Part shown: positions 44,039 through 56,230 of the stretch, piece by piece | How positions within the stretch are numbered: the first letter of the stretch is position 1 | Layout of the letters: the number at the start of each line of letters is the position of its first letter | Source of the DNA: Eudorina sp. 2006-703-Eu-15 | Taxonomy: Eukaryota > Chlorophyta > Chlorophyceae > Chlamydomonadales > Volvocaceae | Direction of reading: 5' to 3' | Length of the DNA stretch: 64,000 nt | Assembly (NCBI GenBank): GCA_003117195.1 | Contig: BDSI01000002.1 | Span: 325,001 to 389,000 of the forward strand | The notes under the pieces: model-generated | Told to the model about the DNA's origin: nothing | The model's input: the letters and a program-made list of their open reading frames with translations, nothing else | Database searches by the model: none | Translations under genes and position numbers: made by a program

Positions 44039-47000
44039 TCATGCGGTCTCGGCCCGCGACAGCCGCACCGCCAGATGCCAGTCCTGGTGCTCCACCCAGC
44101 CGCTGGCCGCCACCGCCGCCCCGCACTCCGGACAGCGCCGAGCGGCAGATGAGGAGGCCGGCGGCTGCTGGTGCGGCTGCGGGTGCGGGTGTCGCGGAGG
44201 CGCAGCCGGGGGCCGCCGCGGCTGCGATGGGTGGGGCCCAGCGGCCCGAGGACCGGACGGCGGCGGTGCCGCCGCGCGTGTCTTCGTGGCGCCTCCACGG
44301 GGGTTTGCCGCCGATGAGGGCGCGGGCGCGGGTGCGGTTCCTGAGGGTGCTGTTGCGGGTCGCGCCGGCGCTGCCGCCGAGTTGGCCCACAGCTGCTGAA
44401 GGTGGCGCTGCCCCGGCTCCGGCGGCGGCAGGGGGGGCCCACCTGCGGCCTGGCCTTTGCGACCCCTGGCGGCGGCGCCGCCGCCGCCGCTACCACCACA
44501 ACCGCCGGTGCCGCCGCCGACGACGACGCGGCCGCTGTTACCAACGACGACGCCGGGCGTGCCAGCGGGCACTGCGTCGCTCCCGGCGCTGTCTGCGGAA
44601 GAGGTCCGTCGCTGCGGGTGGTGCTGCTGTTGTGGATGCGGCTGCGGCTGGGGCGGGGGCCCGGGCGGCGGCTGCGGCTGCGTGCTGCCCCGCAGGCAGT
44701 CGCACACGTCGCAGCGCAGCAGCTGCCGGCGGTTGTGCGCGTAGGTACACACGCGGCAAGTCCAGGTGGAGGGGGCCGCGGGGGCGGCGGCGGCGGGCGG
44801 GCCCACGGCCGGGGCGGGAGCGGCCGCGGCCGTGGTACATGCGGTATGGACACCAGCGGCGGCCGGGGCGGCGGCGGCGGCGGCGGCTGTGTCGGTGGAG
44901 GCGCAGGAGGGCTGGGGAGAAACGTCCCTGGAGCCGAGGCGCTGCCGCTTAGCAGGTGGGGCCCCTGCTGCGGCCGCCTCGACCTCTCGGCGGGTGTCGC
45001 GGTGGTCCGCGACCCATGGGTCACCGTCGAGGGCATCGTCACCGCGCCGGCCCGGTTCGAGCTCGAGGTCCCGCAGCACCTCCTCCTCCTCCTCCTCCGC
45101 GTCGCAGTCCGCCTCGTCGAGCTCTTCAAGATCGTCGTAACGCTCGTCCAAGGGATAGCCGTCCTCGTCGTACACCTCATAGTGAGGAAGCGCTGCCTGC
45201 CGTACTCTGCCGCCGCCGCCGCCGGCCGTGTCGCCGCCCATCGGGGATCCAACGCCGCCGCCACCACGGCCGCCGCCCGCCGCTCCCTTCGGCGTCACCA
45301 CGATCTCCCGTTCCTCAACCGCCGCCGCCGCCGCCGCCGCCGCCGCTGTATGATCCGCTTCGCGCCCCTGCAGGGCCCCCCGCAACACGCCGCCCGCGAC
45401 TGGCCCCATACCTGCGGCCCCCCGCCCCCGGCCCCATGGATCGCCGAGGCCCGGTCCAAGGCCGTCGCCGCAGCCGCCAGCCTCCGCGGCGTCCCAGGCT
45501 TCATCCGATCCGGCTCCTCCCCAGCCCCGCAGAGGACTCCCCTGGCCCGGCTCCGTTGTCCGTGCCGCCACGCCGCCGGCCCCGTCGGCATCGGCCCCAG
45601 CGGACGCCGGGGCCCTGGGCGCTGCTCCGAAGCCACCGCCGGCGCCGGGGCCGCCGCCGCCGCCGCCACAGCCGGCAGCTCCACCCTGGGGCGGAGCGGA
45701 GGCGGTCTGGCGGGGTTGCGGGTGCAGCGGGCGGCAGCTGTACACCGGGCCTGACGGACCGGCACCTTCCCCGCGGGCTTGTGTCCCCGCACCTCCTCCT
45801 GTTGCCGCACCTGCTCCTTCTGCACCTCCTGCCGCTGGCGCTGTTCCATCCTCGGGTCGGCGCTGCGGCCGCAGCCCCAGCAGCCGAGCCAAGGGGCTCC
45901 GCACCGCGGCGTTCACCTGAGAGAGGGAGAGACGAGCAGCGGGGAGGCGCGGTGGTGGGCTGGGAGTACAGCGCGCTGAAGGGTGGCCCGGATCGCAGCT
46001 TTCGGGTCTCGCGGGGGGGAGCGCTCCGCCGTACAAACCACACGTGCTTCTCGACCGCACCGGGTGGGCCCCGACCGGATGGGCAGTTGGAGGTCGCCCC
46101 AGTTACAGTATGAGCGTCGCGGATATGAGCGAGAGCCGAGAACACGATTCCTCCCTGAGTGGATAAAGCTCAGCACGCGGGGCGCTGCGCAGACCGTCAC
46201 CTGTCACGCTGTCAGCACCCCCTCCCAACCTCGTCTCAACCTCCCAACTGCGTGGATTCCCAGCACCGCCGGTTTCCCTTTCACCCCACCGGGTAGGGCA
46301 TGACCCCCTCCCAACTCCATCCCAGCCTCCCAACCCCTCCCGTACCCGGTGATCCCCCCGGTGCCGCCTCACCTTTCGCAGCGCCGCCATGCGAACCCCC
46401 ATCAGCCGCAGTTCCATCTGGCCCTCCGCACGCAGCAGGCGCAGCACGGTGGGCAGCATGTCGGCCGATGTACGGACGTGACGTGGCAATGTGGCGACGC
46501 GTGTACGAACCTGCATGGACCGAGCCACAACCAGTTCCAACCGTCAACCGTCAACCGGGGCAACCGTCCAAACTGCTAGGAAATCATCACCGCTGACTCG
46601 CGCGTCCATCCGCTGCTTGTTACTCTTTGTTGCGAATTCACTTGTCGCATTTCTTAAACTTCTAAAAACCGTCCCCAAACCCTAAAACATCCCAATAGCT
46701 GGAATGGCTCTTCTGGCCCTCCCGCAGAGGACCCACCAACGGGCGGGTGGCGCAGGGGCGGACCCACCTCGAAGCTGGACAGCTTCAGTTTGAGGGTGAG
46801 GTTGCGGCCCTCCAGCTGCTCGGAGGCCATGTCGGCAGCCAGAGACTCCACCAGCTGGGCACAGGGGGGCGGGCAGTGGCGGGGGCAGGGGGCGTCGGGG
46901 GTGGGGGAACCGTGTAGCCGGTCAGGTCAGGTCAGGAGCGTCCGCAGATGCCGGTGTGGAGACACGAGACAGTGATCTCGCATAACAGGCGTTTCGCTCC

Positions 47001-50000
47001 CGTTCTGCCGTACCAACCGCAAGTACGGCACATGCAATCTTTGACCCCGCCCCCCTTGACCCCGCCCCCCTTGACCCCGGCCCCCTTGAACCGGCCCACT
47101 ATGACCCCGCCCCCCTTGACCCCGCCCCCCTTGACCCCGCCCAACCCCGCCCCCATCCAGTCCCGCCCAGTCGCCGCACCTGCCCCGCCATCGCTTCCTG
47201 CTCCCTGGGGTTGCTCATGTTACGGAAGGTGCGCTCGCAGCTGATGCCCTTGCGCCCCGGCTCCAGGGAGGTGTCCGTCTGGGGGGGAGGAGGAGGTCCC
47301 GGGTCCGTCCAGTAGAACATGTCGGGGAGGAGGTCCAAGGGGTGCACGGCACACGGACAGGTCAGGACCACGGTTGTCACGTCGTACACGCGACAGCATG
47401 GGCCCATCCCGGGATACGACCCACGAACCCTCCCGCCCTGCCCCCACCCCAACCCCCGCACCCCAAACAATACCAGCCAGACGACGCCCCTCGACCTAAA
47501 GGCGGCCACACCAACCGCCGTTTCCATGACCCGGGCGTGTTCCCAACCAACAACCAACAACAGAGCGGAACAATGCGATCATGTCGTACATGACAGCGTG
47601 CAGTGTACGATTTTGAACGAGGTGCTGCGAGTCGCCGATGTACGGTAAGCGCACGGCGCTACATCGCTGGTACAAACTGTCAGGCATGCGCCGTGCATCC
47701 AGGATGGTGTACGGCGAGTACGGACCCCGGTACGGCACCTTGGGTGCGTGTCGTGTGGCCGCCAGCCCAAGCGCCGCTTCCAGGAAGAAGCCCGCGGAGC
47801 AGTCGGAGAAGAGCAGCGGCAGGCGGCCGCGCTGCGGCCCCAGCAGCTGGCCGCACGTGGTGACGCCCAGCACGCCCCGCAGCAGCTGCTCCGTCACCTT
47901 GCCGATGCAGGGGATCTTGCGGGTCTGCGACGCGACCCGTGGGACCGGCGGGACTGTTGTGACCCATGGGACCGGCGGGATCCGTGTGACCACGCCAGGG
48001 TGTTTTTTGGCGAGTGGGCTCGGTGCTGTATCCAGAAGAAACGACCGAGCCGTCCCTATCACGCGGCCTGCCGGGCTCCAGAGGTAGGTGGGTGGGCGGG
48101 TGGGAGCCTGGCGGCGCGCAGCGGCGGAAGGCTGTTGCAGGCCGGTCACAACCGCATCGGTGCAGCTGCGGAGGGGGGAGGTCGCAGTCCAGCCGCTGTG
48201 CTGCATATCGCGCTGCGGCCGTCACCCGTCACCCGTCACCCGTCACCCGTACCCGTACCCGTACCCGCGCTCGCTGGCTAATGCCGTATTCACGAGTCGT
48301 ACCGGCAGCGTGTCCATGAAGCTCATGATGGCGGACCTGCTGGCTGGCAGTACGTACTGGCCGTCGGGCTTGTTGATGTCGGAACAGATCTGCGGGGGCG
48401 CGGCGGCGGCGGCGGCGGCGCGGATGAGGCCCGGGACGATATGTTACCTTCGTTAGTTTCCCTGGGGCGGGTTGCTTCGGGGTTCGGCGTTCGGGGGCTT
48501 GGGGGCCTTGGGGGGATTGGGGATAGAGCAAAGCTCCGGGGCATTGGGGTTGGGAGGCGCCAGCGCCCAGGGGCTGTGAGGGGCAGTGTGGGGGCGATCT
48601 GATGGCAGGCATCGGCATCACCCAAGCCCACGTCCCCGCAGTCGCGCCCACGTCCCACCCACGTGACCCCCAGGTCAGCATTATGCTAATCATGGAGGGA
48701 TGCCGGGTAAGATGTCCATTGGGGGCGGGTGGGGCGTCGCTTCCGCGTTATCAGCCCCTCAGCCCACCGCCGCCCGCCAACCCTCCCATACGCACACGCA
48801 CAGCCCCAGCCCGAGCCCCAGCCACCTTGGCCAGCATCTTGTTGGGCGCCACTCCGCAGCTGCAGGTGAGCCCGCCGCACTGCTCCCGCACCCGCCGCCG
48901 GAGCTCCGCCGCCGCCTGGACGGGCCCACGAGAGAGAGAGAGGGAGAGGAAGGAGAGAGGGAGAGGGAGTGGGCCCTGGGCCCGGACCGCGCCCGTCCAA
49001 AGCAGGTCCCCAAACCCGTGATAAACCCAGGCTCCGAAACCACGCCACGCGCACCCTCCCAAGGCAGCGCAGTACGGTACAGCACAGTAGATGCTATGCA
49101 CGGCCATGTGCTATGTACGGCACGGCACAGCACAGCACAGCACAGCGCGGCGCGGCGCGCCGATCCCTTTCCCCCGCCCCCAGAGGCTGCGCCGCTGGTC
49201 CCACCCACCCACCTCCGCGCCACCGCAGCCGTTGGCCGCGCAGTAGTCCGTCACGTCCAAGTAGGCCTCGTCCAGGCCCCCAGATTCGAAATCTGGATCC
49301 AGCTGTCGGAACACCGCCCGGACCCGCTCCGCCGCAGCGGTGTAGCGCTTGAAGTCCGGTGCGATGAAGACCAACTGGGTGGATGGCGGGACGGCACAAA
49401 CGCACAGGAGCCCGGGTACATGGGCGCGCAGCGGCCGAAGGGATCACGGTGGTGGGGAGCGAGGCGTTGGAGGGCGAGGCGGAGGAGGCAGCAAGGCTGG
49501 CGACCCAGTCGCCTAGTCACCGCGGCCTGGGCGGGGGGGTCCTGCCAGGTTGGCCCCCCTACCCACCCCACCAGCATCACTGCCATGGCGCGTGCGCCAG
49601 TGTGCACCCCCAGATGCGCGGGCGGTGCCGAGTGCCGACCCACGGGTCATCGTCCCAAACGCGCCACCGCGCACCCTACCTGTGGGCACAGCCGCTTCCC
49701 GATGAAGCCCGGCATTGCGCTGCGCACTCCGAACTTGCGGGCCACATAGTTGGCTGTGGAGATCATGCCCATGCCGCCGATGGCCAGGGGCAAGGTCTTC
49801 TGCGGGGCGGCCCGCGCAGTGGTGGGAGGAAGGAAGGTGTGCTGAACTGCTGATCAATGGATGAAGCGAGGGGGGTGTAACGAATGTAGTGAGGAGTGCC
49901 GTGACGTTATGTTCTTATGTGATGGATGGCGATGGTGGGGTCCTGTGGGGCGGCACTGGCGATGGTGTGCCCGGTACGCCCCACCCGTCCAACCCGCCCA

Positions 50001-51210
50001 CCAACACGCCACCCCACACCACACCCCACACCACACCCCACACCACACCACACATCACCCCACACCACACCACACATCACCCCACACCACACCACACCAC
50101 ACATCACCCCACACCACACCACACCACACATCACCCCACACCACTTCCAATCTGTCTACCAAGTTCCTATACCCCACCTCCCACCCAGCCCTAGCCCAAG
50201 CCCGAGGACCCCCTCCCTCCCTCCCTCCCTCCCTCCGGCCCACCAGCTCGGGTCGCTCCGCCTCGTGCACAGCCGCGTAGAAGCAGTCCATGTCGGCATG
50301 CAGCCAGGTGCGGGTCAGGTCCCGCCGGGACTCCAGGGAGGCAACCCGCTGGTCCACGGACCTGAGGGAGAGGTGTGCGTGTGTGGGAGGGGGGAGGGGG
50401 CGAGCGGGGTCAGGAAGCCGTGTGTGCGGCGCACATCCACCATACATCACGACGTGAGACATCAGATTTCAGACCCCTGGACGCCTGCGGCCTTTGGGAA
50501 GGGCGGGGGGGTTACGGGGCGGGCGTGGCGAGTGCGCGCAGCCGAAGGCCGAACCGATGGCTTTTTCTGGTTTCGCTGCCTTGATTGGCACACGAGAGGG
50601 CCGAGCCCGGACCTGGTCGCCGCCGCGAGCTCCGCCGGCGTGAGGGCCTCCGCGCGGGCCCGCAGCTGCGCGATGCGGCCGTCGACCTGCGCCTGCTTGC
50701 GCTGCTCGTTGCGGAAGTGGGCCGAGTCCTGGCGGGGGGGGGAGAGAGGGGCGGAGGGGCGGAGAGGGGCGGAGGGACGGAGGGAGAGCGGGGCGCCTGA
50801 AGAGATGAATAGCTTCCGAGGGGTATGGGAGGGGACGGGAAAGGGGCAGGGGCGGGGCGGGATTAGGCACGCGTTCTCCGAGGGGTGCCAACCCGAGGAC
50901 GGGGGCGGGGTGGTACAGCCGGCATGGGTCTAACCTGCCGCTGCCCCGTGGCCAGCCAGCCACCTTGTCCAGCGAAGCTCACCTTGCTCATTTCGTAGAC
51001 AACTTTCTGCACGTGCGCCTTGTCGACACTGTCCATGCCGGCCTTGGCGTTGGTGAAGACCGTCTGGTAGTCCTGCCAAGGTGCTGGTCCTTCTGACGGC
51101 GCAGGGGCAGCCATGGGTGCTGCAGCAGCTGGAGCTGACATAGACGCTCGGACTTCAGCTGAAGGTTCAGCAGTGGCCTCCTCAGCTGGCGGGGCAGCAT
51201 TCAGCTCCAT
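44039..51210 (-). CDS. POLK: DNA polymerase kappa with NZF-like and UBZ zinc fingers
   Basis: Y-family translesion polymerase that bypasses and extends from minor-groove lesions. Twelve exons in transcript order: 51210-50983, 50728-50613, 50361-50244, 49799-49680, 49374-49213, 48915-48826, 48389-48303, 47924-47739, 47278-47180, 46854-46768, 46510-46373, 45916-44039 (1102 residues). The kappa-specific N-clasp is present ([20 protein letters not shown]). Palm: [13 protein letters not shown] with Asp138, then GLDEAYLDV with Asp229-Glu230. Also [40 protein letters not shown], the Hh[13 protein letters not shown] and the little-finger end ELRLMGVRM. Exon 12 is a 625-residue tail: an acidic block (~723-763), an NZF/RanBP2-like finger near 862-885 ([22 protein letters not shown]) and a C-terminal UBZ at 1072-1091 (C-x2-C-x11-H-x3-H). 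The UBZ pattern is that of pol eta, not the CCHC type of animal pol kappa. Confidence 0.97.
47038..47145. repeat. 15-bp minisatellite TTGACCCCGCCCCCC in POLK intron
   Basis: About seven units, some with CCGG variants, lie in the intron 46855-47179 and reach almost to the donor of the exon ending at 47180. Confidence 0.9.
47936..47990. repeat. Direct duplication in POLK intron 7
   Basis: GTGGGACCGGCGGGACTGTT then GTGACC and ATGGGACCGGCGGGATCCGT then GTGACC: two ~26-bp units in tandem just before the acceptor of exon 8. A CCCGTCA/CCCGTA array lies at the other end of the same intron (48223-48272). Confidence 0.75.
50013..50148. repeat. CACAC-CCACACCACACAT satellite in POLK intron
   Basis: About 135 bp of ACCACACCACACATCACCCC units between exons 3 and 4 of POLK. 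All frames through it are open His/Thr/Pro repeats and should not be read as coding. A (CCCT)n tract follows at 50212-50235. Confidence 0.92.
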
Positions 51211-51606
51211 TTCACTGTACGTGCTGTGTATGCGATGGTCCAGGGGTCACACGCGCTCGCACGCTCTCGACGCGACTGCCACATCCAATATACTTCTAGA
51301 GCCTAAGGATTGCAGCTACCTGTTTCATATTGGCAAGACGCTATCCGTGCCTTTGGCAACGAAAACGTCGCCAAAACATGGTGGCGTTTTGAAGCCAGTC
51401 AAGCGCTCAGATCGTTCAAAAGGCTAGTCGAGGTGCACGCAGAGGTTGCAAGGTGATTGTCCGGAACATATGACCCAAAGACAGCAAAATTGAATGTCGT
51501 ACGCAAGTACAAGAGTTGTTTTCCACGATAATGCCAACCTTGTCTGATGGACCTATTAGCAAGCTATTAAGATCTCGTTGGAGTTTGCTTGCCAGACTGC
51601 AGAACC
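51211..51606. promoter_or_regulatory. Shared divergent promoter region of POLK and ASA6
   Basis: Only 396 bp separate the POLK start (51210, - strand) from the ASA6 start (51607, + strand). GC is clearly lower than in the exons. The region therefore holds both 5' UTRs and both promoters. No TATA box or repeat was recognised. Coupled expression of a repair polymerase and an ATP synthase subunit is possible but not shown. Confidence 0.6.
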
Positions 51607-52270
51607 ATGGCCATGCGTCTGGCGCTGACAAGGAGCCGCGAGCTGCTGGCTCCGGGAGCTCGCTACCTGCGCACTTCGGTAGCAAATGCCTCCGCTGAGG
51701 GTAAGAGCGATGCTCCGCGGTTCGGGAGCGCTTGAATGAGTACTATGTGTTCTGATTGCGAGCACGTTGAGGTTTCTGACCGCAGCGCGATGTTATTACA
51801 TATGCGTGGCGTAGGACATGATTGGTTTTCGAAAGATGTTCGTGATTTTATCGCAATATAAGTGTCGGGCCGCCTCCGTGACTATCATGCGCAATACAGG
51901 CAACTCCGTTGCAGCCATGGTTAAGGCTGTGAACGAGACCAGCGGATCCAGTCTCCTAGCCAGCCTGAAGGAGGCCAAGGCGAAGCTCCAGCCATACTAC
52001 CCGGAGCCTGCAGCATCCACGACCTGGTCTCTGCAGGCGCGCCTGGCTGTGCTGGGTGCCCTCTCCTGGACGCTGTACCGCCTGGACACGCAGTCCCGCG
52101 CGCACGAGTGGATTGTGGATCTGTCACTGGATGTCTTGCAGGCGGCCTGGTACGTGTCGTTCCTGAGCCTCATTCCCTTCCGCTCCGTCTTCGTCGCGCT
52201 GCGTGGCCTGGCGCCGCACACCTCCGCGCCTCTGACCGGCCTCCGCACGGCAGTCGCCATCAAGCCGTGA
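51607..52270 (+). CDS. ASA6: Mitochondrial ATP synthase subunit ASA6
   Basis: A small peripheral-stalk or dimerisation subunit of the chlorophycean F1Fo ATP synthase in the inner mitochondrial membrane. Two exons: 51607-51700 and 51900-52270, with a phase-1 intron of 199 bp (154 residues). The start (ACCATGGCC) is a good context. The first ~31 residues (MAMRLALTRSRELLAPGARY) are an Arg-rich amphipathic presequence ending near NASAEG. Mature part: SVAAMVKAVNETSGSSLLAS, then two membrane segments, LQARLAVLGALSWTLYRL and LDVLQAAWYVSFLSLIPFRS, joined by DTQSRAHEWIVDLS. The NETSG, SRAHEWIVDL, LQAAW and SLIPFR blocks agree with my knowledge of ASA6 from Polytomella and Chlamydomonas. The ASA subunits are restricted to chlorophycean algae, so this gene also places the organism. 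It is divergent from POLK. A TGTAA poly(A)-type signal follows at 52970-52974, about 700 nt after the stop. Confidence 0.93.
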
Positions 52271-52969
52271 GGCGGATGCCCATATCACCGACGACCTGCG
52301 GCGCCGGCGCGACATAGCGCAATGTGGGATGCGGTTGCAGTTCAGCAGCGGCCCAGGGAGGCAGACGGGCACTGGGTGCGGGGGTCAGATGGCGGCATGG
52401 TCGTCATGCCGCCCACTTCGTACCGTGATGGTCGGTTCCTGTCAATATGTTCTCTTTTGGCGCCAGTTGGATCGCCTGAGGTTTTTGTGCGGACGGCAGT
52501 GGGAGGCGGAGGATGCGGCGTGGCCGGTCGACTCACCGCGGGCGCCAGTGAACAGCGTCATCCTCTTATGACACGGAGCGCACGTGCCCGTCGTGGGCAG
52601 CCGGGGCAGGGAGCGGTGTCACGCCTGCCAGACGATACTGGGATCCGATTGCGGTTGTCTGGACGGGCATTCGTAAGCATCTAGGTTTTCGGTGTGTAGT
52701 GCTTGTTTAGATCGGTTGAAGCCTCTGACGCTGTGCCGTCGACTGGGATGCGAGATGGGCGTGCTACACGGGCAGGACGATCTTCTTCTTCGATGGGTCC
52801 TGCCTCGCCACCCATTCACGCGTGCTGCTCGTCTGCTACGGCTGCTGCTACGTGGCAGCTGGCAGGGACGCAGTAGTGGCACAAGAGGCACGCTATCGGT
52901 TACCCTGTACAACAAAGCGCTGAAGGGCAGCGCGCAAGGGTACTGTACTCGTTGCTTGTCGAAGGGTTA

Positions 52970-52974
52970 TGTAA
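52970..52974 (+). terminator. Possible poly(A) signal TGTAA for ASA6
   Basis: TGTAA is the usual nuclear polyadenylation signal in chlorophycean algae. This is the first clear one seen downstream of the ASA6 stop codon. The 3' UTR would be ~700 nt, long for a small housekeeping gene but common in volvocine algae. Confidence 0.35.
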
Positions 52975-54487
52975 ACAGCCTCAGTCCCTGGCGATGCGAT
53001 GCGGATACCTCTTGTGCGCCGGCGCTGGGCGAGCTGCGCCTGGGATAGGGGGTCCAAGGCAATCTGGAGGAGGGACACTGGCACGACTGGGGCATGTGAG
53101 GAGAAGTGCGCGAAAGCCCCTGTCGGTCATATCGGACAGTCGTTCCCATATGAGCCTGCGCCAGCCATGTCGTGTGCTTTGCATTTCAGTGGCAGGTTGT
53201 TCGATGGACGCACCTCGGCGTCAGCGCCACGAGCAACACCGTTCGGAGACAGAAATGCCACCACACCAACGAGATGCGTATACACGCATTCGTCGAAGAT
53301 AAACAGGGAACGCTCTTGCGGCCGCTCGTCCTCACAAGCCCACAAGAAGAACCTCATTACCAAGTTTACACAAACCGCTCTGCTCGCCTAATCAAAGACA
53401 GCACACGCGCACAGACGCAAGACGAATACACCCGAAACGTGGCCGACTGGCGAGGACCTAAGAGCTCGCCCATTCACATCGTCGTCGCCGCCCTCAGGGG
53501 CTGCTGAGGGCGCACCAAAGCAGCAGCAGGCCCCTCTCTCTTTTTGTTTTGTCGCTGTTCGCCATCCCGCATTCAAACAAGCAACGTTCCCAGAACATCA
53601 CACCATGACAGCCGACAACAAATAGCTCGCAGACCAGACACGCGGCTTATACCCCAAAAGGCCCCCGAAAACGAAACCGAGGGAAACAAAAACAACCGCA
53701 AGCACTGCACCGGCCTCTTAACGGTAACCAACCGTCAACGAACGTGGACCAACACGCGCGCACATCATCGTTCTCTTCCGAGCCATCCGTATCCAGAACC
53801 CACGACCTGCTCTCCAGACCTGCCCTCCAGAAGCCCACCCGAAACAGCGCACCACAGCGACCGCACTTCACGTATTACTGCCCCGCCCAACCTACCCAAG
53901 CGATCAAGCAACAACGCCGCCTCCCTTAAGACAAGAAATTGAAACCCATTTCCAGGCTGTCCCTTCAAAGAGCGAGATAGAGAGAGAGCAGACACGTCCA
54001 CCTCAAGGCCGAGACCGAAGTCCAAGCAGTCCCAAACGCCTATCCTGCCCCTTGGCGCACATCCGGGATTGCATCACATCAAACGGCAGCTAGATATAAA
54101 ATGTCAAAAAGCCCGTTTCCCGCGCACAGGAGGCAGGACACGCAAACTCCATGGCGCAGCGGTATGAAATAATACTTTATGGCGCTGCGCGGCGGCGACC
54201 TGGGTTGGCCATCCAGCCCTCCGGCAGGATAGCCGCAGTCGCGGTCGCGACGCTCGCCACCACCCAGGCCCCAGGAAGCCCCCCGAGCAGCGTTATCCGG
54301 CCGTTTGCACAAACCGGCCGGTGCATGGTGACAGACGAGGCGCCAAGGGCCGGGCCGGGCCGGACGGGGCCTCTGGCTGACCCGCGAGGGGAACCCTCCC
54401 AGAAGCGGAGTGGACCGTGCGCGCGCCAGCGCAGGGGTGCAGACCCGGATCCCCCGAACCCAAATCCGGATGACCGAGGGCGCAAGC

Positions 54488-54516
54488 CCAAATGTGTGTT
54501 TAGGTAAGAGACCCGC
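54488..54516 (+). repeat. Dispersed repeat C, copy 6
   Basis: TGTGTGTTTAGGTAAGAGAC then CCGCCCGTG. Intergenic, so this family is not limited to introns. Confidence 0.6.
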
Positions 54517-55944
54517 CCGTGTGGGGGGGACTGGAGTGCGAAAGATGCCTCGGGAGCGCAAGGACACCTCCCAGGCAGGCGCATGGCGATGCAGCCAGAT
54601 CCTGCCCTGGCTGCCACGGGCGTGGTCTAAGGTGCTGCGGCGTTTCCCCCATCTCATTGGTTAGCTCCCCACGTGCCCCTTACTTAAATCCCCACGTCCC
54701 CCGCCTCCTCCCTAAGGCCCCACATCGCTCCGTGGCCGCCCGATCGGAATGCGCAAGGTGCGGAAAAGTGCGGAAAATTGCGTGCGTTTGTGTACCTTCG
54801 TAGGCAGGCAGAGCAGGAGTGCGTGACTTGCAAGGGGCATTGCGTAGCCCGGAACGGAATGCCCCCATGGCACACGACTGCCCAAGAGTCCCCCAGCCCA
54901 TAAAACAATCAGCGGGATGTGTGTGTGTTCCTGTGTCATTTTGCGGCAGGGGCGCGAGGCACCGCCGGCCGCCCGGCACGCTGTCACTTGGTGCCCCGGG
55001 TCGCGACAGCTGCCGGCGCAGCGGCCTTAAAGCCCCGCGACCAGTCTGTGCTGAGGGTCCGCAACCCAACCCAACCCAGCCGAACCCAGATCCCCCGGCC
55101 TCAGCGCCCCTCCCACCGCCCTCATCCCAACGCTCGTTGACATCACTGAACCGAACCGAACCGAACCAGGCACACGCCGCGCTCTTCTTGGGGTGTCATA
55201 GTGAACGGATACTCACTCGCTCACTCAGGACCTCTGGGGCCACAACAGACAGTGACGCACCGGCGCACAGCTCTCTCTCAGTACCTGTTGCCGACGACCG
55301 GGACACGGGTGTCTCCCCACAACCACAACCACAACCACAACCACAAACACACGCACACACACGCACACGGACAGCTTCCTTGTACACACGTGCACACATT
55401 CACACGTGCCGGGCGGCCCCCTTCTCAAGCGGCAGAGGCGTCTCCGGCGCCGCTGCAGCTCCGAAACACGAGGGCTGCCCGCGATCAACCACGCGCACAC
55501 ACACACACACAGAAACCACTCAAAAGCACACGTCGGTGCAGACCCGCTCTCCGTCACTCGTCCCGCTCTCTGCAGAAGTCAAGGTCCAGCGTCCAAATCC
55601 GCGTGCCCGTCCGCCTCCGCTCTCACTCACGTCTCGTCTCGTCTCTATGTTCCAGGCGTTTCGGTCCAACGGGGGGGGACACGCCTCCCCGGGGGAGAAG
55701 TCATATGACGGCGTCCCGCGCACGGCGGCCGAATTTCAGCCGACCTGGGTGACGCATAACGGCGCCAGGCCCGACCCAGACGGCAGCCAACCCCTCCCCC
55801 CCGGCAGACCCGCAACTGGCCGCACCAACGGCAGCCACCGACCACGGGCACACGCGGGCAAAACGGGATCCGACCCACAGGAAACGCCGCAGCGTCAGCA
55901 GACCCCACAACAACAAACCACCCGCCAGTTCTGTTGCAACAGCA

Positions 55945-55977
<33 letters not shown>

Positions 55978-56050
55978 GCTCCAGTTGTTGCTGCTGCTGC
56001 TCTCGTTGCCCTTGCTGTTGTTGCTGCTGCTGAGGTCGCTGCTGTTGGTG

Positions 56051-56199
56051 CTACTGAGGTTGTTGCCGAGGTTGCTGCCCCGGCGCCGGCGCCTGTGGCG
56101 GCTGTCGTGTGTGGTCCTGCGAACGACGCGGTGGAGGCCGCAGGGGAGCCGCGGACACCCCCGACGGGCCGCCCGCGCCCGGGATGTGGTGGTGAAGAA

Positions 56200-56230
<31 letters not shown>

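Larger units (their letters stand above)
52271..56050. other. Convergent intergenic region, ASA6 and LOV histidine kinase
   Basis: 3.8 kb with no recognised gene. It contains the ASA6 3' UTR, an A-rich low-GC stretch at about 53280-53960, repeat C copy 6 (54488-54516), and simple repeats: CCGAA(C) at 55145-55170, ACACAC tracts at 55320-55520 and a CTG run at 55940-55990. The 404-codon frame at 54819-56033 is open only because of these repeats and shows no domain. The LOV-kinase 3' UTR lies at the right end. Confidence 0.5.

Noticed and set aside
50013..50148. Possible CRISPR-like or telomere-like array
   Set aside because: The units are degenerate CACAC satellites without spacers and do not match the TTTTAGGG-type algal telomere repeat.
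54819..56033. A 404-codon open frame on the + strand
   Set aside because: It runs through ACACAC, CCGAA and CTG simple repeats, shows no domain or splice structure and extends to the 3' end of the LOV kinase.
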